Source: Pollutimonas harenae (GTDB taxonomy: Bacteria; Pseudomonadota; Gammaproteobacteria; Burkholderiales; Burkholderiaceae_B). From it: a DNA stretch of 64,000 nucleotides. The stretch spans positions 496,001-560,000 of the forward strand of contig NZ_SDQD01000002.1 in assembly GCF_004153685.1 (NCBI RefSeq). The letters are read 5' to 3'. The notes under the pieces were generated by a model. It made no database searches and was not told the origin of the DNA. It was given only the letters and a program-made list of their open reading frames with translations. The position numbers and the translations under genes were made by a program. Below, in pieces: positions 58,901 to 64,000 of this stretch (position 1 is its first letter; every line of letters begins with the position of its first letter).

Positions 58901-61900
58901 TCGGTGGTTTTTACAGCTACGATAATCACACAGAAACCCGTGATCTGGGCACATTATGCACGGGTCGTACCGGGCAGGACGGTGCACTGGCATGCACTGT
59001 CAGCTTGCAAGATTCCGGCGCCATAGAGCTGATTGCCACAGCACAAGATGAACAAGGCCGCAGCTCAGCTGCAGCTTCCTCGCTATGGGTGACAGGGGCC
59101 GGAGACCTGTGGTTTGGCGGCGAGAACGATGATCGCATCGATATCATTCCGGCCAAAAAAGAGTGGAAGCCCGGTGAAACGGCAGAGTTCCAGGTGCGTA
59201 TGCCTTTCCGTGAAGCCACGGCCTTGGTGGCGGTCGAACGCGAGGGTGTGCTGGCTACGCGAGTGGTGCGGCTGCATGGCAGCGATCCCACCATCAGGCT
59301 GCCTATAGAGGCCGAATGGGGTCCTAATGTGTACGTTTCTGTGCTGGCACTGCGTGGGCGCCAATACGACGTGCCCTGGCAATCCTTTTTTGACCAGGGA
59401 TGGAGGCAGCCGCTGGAATGGTATCGAGCCTACTCCGAGGCCAGGGGGAATCAGACGGCTGCCACTCAATTTGTGGATTTGGCCAAGCCGTCATTCCGTT
59501 TTGGTCTGACTGAAATCAGGGTTTCCGACCACGAAAATACGCTCGCTGTCAGTGTTCAGCCGGACAAAAAAACCTATCAGGTCCGTGGCGAGGCCAGCGT
59601 AGCCATAGAGGTCAAGTTGCCTGATGGGCAGCCTGCGGCCTATGGCACTGTGGCCTTTGCTGCGGTTGACCAGGCTTTACTGGAGCTGGCTCCCAATCGT
59701 AGCTGGGACTTGCTGACAGCCATGCGTCAACTGCGCAGCTATGGCGTTGAAACGGCCACGGCACAGATGCAAGTAGTTGGCCGGCGGCACTATGGCCGCA
59801 AGGCCTTGCCTGCCGGCGGTGGCGGGGGCAAAAGCCCGACCCGTGAGCTCCTCGACACCTTATTGCTGTGGGAACCTTCCATACTGCTGGATGAGCATGG
59901 CAAGGCAGTAGTCAAGTTGCCTCTTAATGATTCGATTACGCAATTTCAATTGGTGGCCGTGGCCGATTTTGGCCCTGACCGTTTCGGTACGGGTAAGGCA
60001 AGCATAGTCAGCACCCAAGACTTGCAAGTAATCGAAGGGTTACCAGCCTTGGCGCGCGAAGGGGATCAGTACCGTGCAACGGTCACCTTGCGTAATTCCA
60101 CTCAACGCGACATGCATCTGCAGGTAAAGGCTGCTTATGAAGGCAATGGTGTGCCGCCTGAGGCTTTGCCAGTGCAAGAAGTCGAGGTGGCGGCTGGTGC
60201 CGCCCGCACCGTAAGCTGGGATATCCAGGCGCCTGAAAGCAATCTCATGGGCGAAACAAGTATCTTGAACTGGACCTTGTCTGCGCAAGAACAGCTCCGG
60301 CAAGAGCAGGGTGGATCTATTGCGGCAGCCTCCGATGCCTTGTCTTTCCGGCAAACCTTGTTGCCTGCTGTGCCAGTCAGGGCAAGGCAGGCGACACTGC
60401 TGCCATTGGATGGCAATAAGCCGGAGCTGGCGTTGCCGGTGTCCGTGCCTTTGGGTGCGCTGACCGACGCCAATGGCCTGCCTCGTGGCGGCCTGCAAGT
60501 ATCGCTGCGGTCCACGCTGGCCGGAGGGCTGCCAGGCGTACAACAATGGTTTGCCGCTTATCCCTACACTTGCCTGGAGCAAGTCAGCTCCAAGGCCATA
60601 GGCCTGCGCGAGCAGTCTGACTGGGACGAAATCATGCGGCGCTTGCCTGATTATCTCGATGAGGACGGCTTGGCTGCCTACTTCCCGGGCACCATTCATG
60701 GCAACGAAGTGCTTACCGCTTACTTGCTCAGCGTCAGCCACGAGGCGCAAAGCCTGGGCCTGCCCTTTGCCATCCCCGAAGCCAGCCGACAAGCGATGCA
60801 AGGCGGCTTGCTGGCGTTTGTGCAAGGCAAGCTCGTTCGTCACCGCTGGTCGCCGGTACAAGACCTGGATGCGCGTAAATTGATGGCGCTCGAAGCCTTG
60901 TCGCGCTATGAGCGACTCCAGCCCCGTTTGCTGGACAGCATATCCATCACTCCCGACCGCTGGCCGACGTCTGCCGTCATCAACTGGATGGCCTTATTGC
61001 AACGTATGCCTGACATTCCTGATCAGCAAGCGCAATTGACGCGCGCCAGGCAGATCATCCTGGCGCGTATGCTGGACCGAGGCACCGAGATGGTCCTGAA
61101 CGAAGATGCGCACAACGATAATTGGTGGCTGATGGCTGGGCGTGCATCCAACCAGGCCAGCTTGTTGTTGCATGCTGCGGGACAACCGGCCTGGGAGCAG
61201 GATTTGCCACGTATGGCTCAAGGTTTGCTGAACATGCAGCGCAATGGTGCATGGCGTACGACCACAGCCAACTTGCTGGGCAGTCTGGCTATCGAAAAGT
61301 TCTCTCGGTATTACGAAAGTAAACCGCTCTCGGGGCAGTTGCGTATTGCTACGGCACAAGAGGGTGAAGTACAGACTTTCGACTGGAATGCCGTCAAGGC
61401 AAATCATGGCGTCAAAGCGCATGAGTTCTTCTTGCCCTGGGGTCGAGAGCCATCAGATACCTTGGTGCTGACGCAGCAAGGAGAAGGGCGAGCCTGGGCA
61501 ACAGTCCGCTCATTGGCGGCTGTACCCGTGGCCCAGGATATCGCAGCGGGCTATGTGCTGCATCGTAGCGTCAAGCCGGTGTCGCAAGCCGCAGCGGGTG
61601 CCTGGTCCAGGGGCGATGTATATCGGGTGACGCTGACCATTGATGCGAAGTCGCCCATGACCTGGGTCGTGCTGACGGACCCGATTCCTGCGGGAGCGTC
61701 TGTGCTGGGCGGCGGTCTGGGCCGCGATTCCAGTATCGCCACCCGATCCGAAGAAAACAGCAGCAGCTGGTACGGGCCGAGCTTCATCGAGCGCAGCTTT
61801 GAGTCTTATCGTGCCTACTACGACTATCTGCCCAAGGGGAAATCGACGCTGGAGTATACGGTGCGCCTGAATACTGTAGGCCAATTCCAATTGCCTTCGA

Positions 61901-61989
61901 CGCGTATCGAAGCCATGTATCAGCCGGATGTGTATGGCGAGCTGGCCGGGCCGACGAGCATGGAGGTCCGGGACGGAGCAAAGCCATGA
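55990..61989 (+). CDS. Alpha-2-macroglobulin family protease trap (YfhM/ECAM-type)
   Basis: A 1999-residue periplasmic protein. It has a signal peptide ending near AWG|AQ without a lipobox, then serial macroglobulin domains, an MG2-type segment (PTVVVHTVFDRTLLRAGETVSMKHF), the A2M core (LLLWEPSILLDEHGKAVVKLPLNDSITQFQLVAVADFG), the thioester CLEQ at Cys1528 and a receptor-binding-like C-terminus. Proteases that cut the bait region are covalently trapped. The GTG at 55990 has AGGGAGGAG about 14 bases upstream; ATG 56026 (MPAVHKLG) is a plausible alternative. pbpC follows through a 6-codon minicistron (61986-62006). Confidence 0.9.
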   Translation: MRRVLTTSDKIRMPAVHKLGIAAFAGAICVSTAWGAQITQFSPRGVVAKVESVKLSFNRPVIAFGNGQAPPPVRIECDDPELSGNGRWLDGKRWTYVFTDNPGPGVTCKAELDPSFQALNNEPVTGKTSFSFQTGGPIVTSMRPYGSTIAEDQVFALRFNGAVDSASLLKHSRCLVQGLGEAVPLRLITGDARKQILDVIDRSESQDWDTEATQLLQCTRRLPAQATVELSVGPGVATLTRQGRTALASNKPEVFEFKVREAFKASFTCMRENASMPCTPVSPISVQFSAPVSPDDARQIRLQTPSASLAPDIDDAAGQQNGLWSVQFSPAFPEQADMRLSLPEGLKDDAGRVLVNADQFPLSFRTAAFPPLVKFSSGSFGVIERFADAGPGHDKAKAQASVPLTVRNVEAALATQDMLISTGTIDDYVTQNDRDTLQWYARVQRLENRRLTRNQLKDVMAGKALRSEDQPMLDTRGFSALAGLSDVRSLRLPGMDADDPRPFEVIGVPLSEPGLHILEVESAKLGHSLLETQEPMYVRSAVLLTNLGVHVKTGRDDTLAWVTTLDEGKVVPDASITVLDCSGKLLAQGKTDSEGIWHHQQALDAPDYCEDTGLRGLYVAARIPADHPQAGGKADFSFVLSEWNDGIESWRFNVPTDTQPEPTVVVHTVFDRTLLRAGETVSMKHFVRVQTRDGLALPAASDMLPGKLLIEHLGSDQRYEQTLNWQETPSGGLSAIAQFAVPETARLGEYSVRVTDEEGRWYGSSEFRVEEFKLPLLTGNLKISDGQGRPFLVAPESLDADVQLAYLSGGPAGQLPVRISGVVQDWQPSFQDYDDYSFSAPEFADNEAALQDKADTDNQALFLDKQALVLDAQGGGRLNVASLPAFTRARSLLFEASFSDPNGQIQTLAQSVPVWPAAVQAGLKADGWVEAGKDTHVSVLALSLDGRPQANVPITVTAVARTTYSTRKRMVGGFYSYDNHTETRDLGTLCTGRTGQDGALACTVSLQDSGAIELIATAQDEQGRSSAAASSLWVTGAGDLWFGGENDDRIDIIPAKKEWKPGETAEFQVRMPFREATALVAVEREGVLATRVVRLHGSDPTIRLPIEAEWGPNVYVSVLALRGRQYDVPWQSFFDQGWRQPLEWYRAYSEARGNQTAATQFVDLAKPSFRFGLTEIRVSDHENTLAVSVQPDKKTYQVRGEASVAIEVKLPDGQPAAYGTVAFAAVDQALLELAPNRSWDLLTAMRQLRSYGVETATAQMQVVGRRHYGRKALPAGGGGGKSPTRELLDTLLLWEPSILLDEHGKAVVKLPLNDSITQFQLVAVADFGPDRFGTGKASIVSTQDLQVIEGLPALAREGDQYRATVTLRNSTQRDMHLQVKAAYEGNGVPPEALPVQEVEVAAGAARTVSWDIQAPESNLMGETSILNWTLSAQEQLRQEQGGSIAAASDALSFRQTLLPAVPVRARQATLLPLDGNKPELALPVSVPLGALTDANGLPRGGLQVSLRSTLAGGLPGVQQWFAAYPYTCLEQVSSKAIGLREQSDWDEIMRRLPDYLDEDGLAAYFPGTIHGNEVLTAYLLSVSHEAQSLGLPFAIPEASRQAMQGGLLAFVQGKLVRHRWSPVQDLDARKLMALEALSRYERLQPRLLDSISITPDRWPTSAVINWMALLQRMPDIPDQQAQLTRARQIILARMLDRGTEMVLNEDAHNDNWWLMAGRASNQASLLLHAAGQPAWEQDLPRMAQGLLNMQRNGAWRTTTANLLGSLAIEKFSRYYESKPLSGQLRIATAQEGEVQTFDWNAVKANHGVKAHEFFLPWGREPSDTLVLTQQGEGRAWATVRSLAAVPVAQDIAAGYVLHRSVKPVSQAAAGAWSRGDVYRVTLTIDAKSPMTWVVLTDPIPAGASVLGGGLGRDSSIATRSEENSSSWYGPSFIERSFESYRAYYDYLPKGKSTLEYTVRLNTVGQFQLPSTRIEAMYQPDVYGELAGPTSMEVRDGAKP

Positions 61990-62005
61990 GCGATGGGCGA
62001 GACTG

Positions 62006-64000
62006 ATGAGGCGTTGCGTGGGACTTCTGCTGCTGGGTTTGGGCTTGCTGCTGGCCGGGCCTGGTCAGGTGTCGGCCGAACCATCGTATCGCGAGGTGAA
62101 AGCGGCTTATCGCTCTTCAGATATTCTGGTGCTGGATCGATCGGGCCAATTGCTGGATCGGGTGCGTATCGATTTTCAAGGTAGACGGGGTGACTGGGTT
62201 GCCTTGAGCGATATTTCAGTTGCGTTGCAGCGGGCGGTGATCTTGTCGGAGGATCGCCGCTTTTATGAGCATGCTGGCGTAGACTGGCAAGCCATCGCGG
62301 CAGCAGCGTGGGGCAATCTGGTGCACGGACAGCGGCGCGGTGCCTCGACGCTGAGCATGCAGTTGCTGGGCCTGATCGACAAACACTATAGTCGTGGTCC
62401 GGGTGGACGCAGTGTCATGCAGAAAATCGACCAGGCCTGGCAGGCCAGGTATCTTGAAGAGCAATGGAGCAAAACCCAGATCCTGGAGGCGTATCTCAAC
62501 CTTGCGGCGTTCCGTGGTGAGCTGATTGGTGTGGATGCCTTGTCGCGCGTGTTGTTTCAAAAATACCCCAGTGGCCTGAATGCTCGCGAATCGGCCCTGG
62601 CGGCGGTGTTCCTGCGGGCACCCAATGCACCACATCCGGTGCTGGTACAGAGGGCCTGTGCCTTATTGGGTGATATGGGTTCACCGCAAGACTGCAAGGG
62701 CTTAAGCGATTTTGTCGCCCTGACCCTGATGCGTTCGGCCGGGCCGCGGGCCAACAGTCGAAGAATGGCGCCGCACTACGCCAGGCTTGGGATGGCACAA
62801 GCACAGGATACGGCCCCTATGCCAGGGGGCGGCACACTGCACACAACGCTGGATGCCGACTTGCAGCGCTATGCCTTGCATAGCGTAGCGCGTCACATCA
62901 AGGAGTTGGGCATGCAAAGTGTGCGTGATGCTGCTGTGGTGGTGCTGGACAATCGTACGGGCCAGGTACTGGCCTATGTCGGTTCATCGGGCGATCTCTC
63001 GGATGCATCAAGGGTAGACCATGCTCGTGCCTTGCGACAGGCCGGTTCGACCCTGAAGCCTTTTCTTTATGCGCAGGCCATCGAGCAAGAGCGTCTCACG
63101 ACGGTGTCTTTGTTGAATGACCAGCCCCTGAATCTGCCCACCGGCAACGGCCTATATATTCCCCAGAACTATGATCGGCATTTTTCGGGCTGGGTCAGTG
63201 TGCGCACTGCCTTGGCATCTTCCTTGAATATTCCGGCTGTGCGCACCTTGCTGATGGTGACGCCGGATGCGTTCGCTCGCCGGCTGTTGCGCCTTGGGCT
63301 GCCCCTGGATCAAAGTGGAGATTTTTATGGTTATAGCCTGGCGTTGGGCAGCGCCGATGTGACCTTGCTGAGCTTGACCAATGCCTATCGCGCGTTGGCC
63401 AACCTGGGGCAGTATTCGCCGCCCAGTTTTACCGCTCAGGCTGCTGCACCCATCGTGAAGCAGATGATGCAACCGGGCGCCGCCTGGATTGTGGGCGATA
63501 TCTTGTCGGACCGACAGGCACGGGCCCGGACGTTCGGTCTGGACAGTGCCTTGTCCACGCCTTTCTGGACTGCGGTCAAAACAGGCACTAGCAAGGATAT
63601 GCGTGATAACTGGTGCATGGGTTGGTCAGACCGTTATACGGTGGGGGTATGGGTGGGTAACAGTGGCGGCGCCAGCATGCGCGATGTGTCAGGGGTGTCT
63701 GGGGCCGGCCCCATCTGGCACGACTTGATGAGCTATCTGCATCGTGAGCATGATAGTGTTCAGCCCGCCGCGCCAGACGCCGTCAGTGCCAGCCATGTTG
63801 TTTTTCAGGACGATATCGAGCCCGAACGCCAGGACTTCTTTTTGAGAGACACGGCGATCAGTCAGGTGCGGTTGGCGCAGGACTATATTTTGCCTGGCTT
63901 GGGCTCGCCAAGAATTTTGACGCCTGCCAATGATACGATACTGGCCTTGGACCCGGATATTCCAGCGGCAAACCAGCTTGTCAGCTTGCAAGCCACTAAT
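62006..64000 (+). CDS. pbpC: Penicillin-binding protein 1C, N-terminal 665 codons
   Basis: A bifunctional peptidoglycan polymerase that runs past the window end without a stop. An N-terminal signal/anchor (VGLLLLGLGLLLAG) precedes the glycosyltransferase domain with SEDRRFYEHAGVDW, RRGASTLSMQ and ILEAYLN. The transpeptidase domain has Ser348 in STLK, SSLN and Lys525 in KTGTSKD. ATG 62006 begins MRRCVGLL. The macroglobulin stop, ATG 61986 (MSDGRD) and its TGA overlapping this ATG form a chain of re-initiation sites. Pairing with a macroglobulin gene is the typical yfhM-pbpC arrangement. Confidence 0.9.
   Translation, partial: MRRCVGLLLLGLGLLLAGPGQVSAEPSYREVKAAYRSSDILVLDRSGQLLDRVRIDFQGRRGDWVALSDISVALQRAVILSEDRRFYEHAGVDWQAIAAAAWGNLVHGQRRGASTLSMQLLGLIDKHYSRGPGGRSVMQKIDQAWQARYLEEQWSKTQILEAYLNLAAFRGELIGVDALSRVLFQKYPSGLNARESALAAVFLRAPNAPHPVLVQRACALLGDMGSPQDCKGLSDFVALTLMRSAGPRANSRRMAPHYARLGMAQAQDTAPMPGGGTLHTTLDADLQRYALHSVARHIKELGMQSVRDAAVVVLDNRTGQVLAYVGSSGDLSDASRVDHARALRQAGSTLKPFLYAQAIEQERLTTVSLLNDQPLNLPTGNGLYIPQNYDRHFSGWVSVRTALASSLNIPAVRTLLMVTPDAFARRLLRLGLPLDQSGDFYGYSLALGSADVTLLSLTNAYRALANLGQYSPPSFTAQAAAPIVKQMMQPGAAWIVGDILSDRQARARTFGLDSALSTPFWTAVKTGTSKDMRDNWCMGWSDRYTVGVWVGNSGGASMRDVSGVSGAGPIWHDLMSYLHREHDSVQPAAPDAVSASHVVFQDDIEPERQDFFLRDTAISQVRLAQDYILPGLGSPRILTPANDTILALDPDIPAANQLVSLQATN

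Overview
The window is a chromosomal segment of a betaproteobacterium, most likely of the family Alcaligenaceae (Bordetella, Achromobacter or Pusillimonas relatives). The evidence is the set of Burkholderiales-type neighbourhoods (rlmN-rodZ-ispG-hisS-yfgM-bamB-der-hisC-hfq-hflX-hflK-hflC-hisZ-purA and rpsU-dnaG-rpoD), the long Ala/Lys-rich N-terminus of the primary sigma factor, and moderately high GC. No taxonomic search was possible, so the family is an inference. Genes are dense, with no stretch over 300 bases lacking a gene. I found no insertion sequence, prophage, integrase, CRISPR array or rRNA.

Layout. 1-7458: the 3' part of parE, then parC (topoisomerase IV), a ferredoxin-reductase-like flavoprotein, dadA and a solitary UgpB-like binding protein, closed by a strong terminator. 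7717-16437: a compact type IVb pilus locus of the R64 thin-pilus kind (TcpQ/PilL-like lipoprotein, PilN secretin, PilO2, PilP, PilQ ATPase, PilR, PilS pilin, PilV tip protein). 16481-24252: alaS, tusA, rpsP-rimM-trmD (no rplS follows) and convergent valS. 24507-40674: ndk, rlmN, a short RodZ-like protein, ispG, hisS, yfgM, bamB, der, hisC, hfq, hflX, hflKC, hisZ, purA and a phosphoribosyltransferase. 40779-45447: the macromolecular-synthesis operon rpsU-dnaG-rpoD, with a perfect 24-bp inverted repeat inside dnaG. 45497-54795: metabolism and transport (an FMN-dependent hydroxyacid dehydrogenase, PxpA, BenE, MgtC/SapB, Kup, CrcB), two small unknowns, and an MFS transporter coupled to a ferritin-like protein. 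54879-64000: a CAU tRNA, a small unknown, an Ivy-type lysozyme inhibitor, a 2-kDa-residue-scale (about 2000-residue) alpha-2-macroglobulin and pbpC running off the window.

How the genes work together. The pilus locus holds the machinery for an envelope-spanning type IVb fibre, but no prepilin peptidase, no lytic transglycosylase and no shufflon recombinase. Its two pilin-like proteins carry short, IVa-like leaders, which suggests maturation by a housekeeping PilD and a fixed tip adhesin. The last block looks like an envelope-defence neighbourhood: Ivy against lysozyme, a thioester alpha-2-macroglobulin against proteases, and PBP1C for wall repair.

The observations most worth a second look are the reduced R64-like pilus locus, the in-frame 51-nt palindrome in dnaG, two short leader reading frames that overlap their downstream genes in ATGA form (pilV and the hydroxyacid dehydrogenase), the RodZ-like protein without a periplasmic domain, and the Ivy/macroglobulin/PBP1C neighbourhood.
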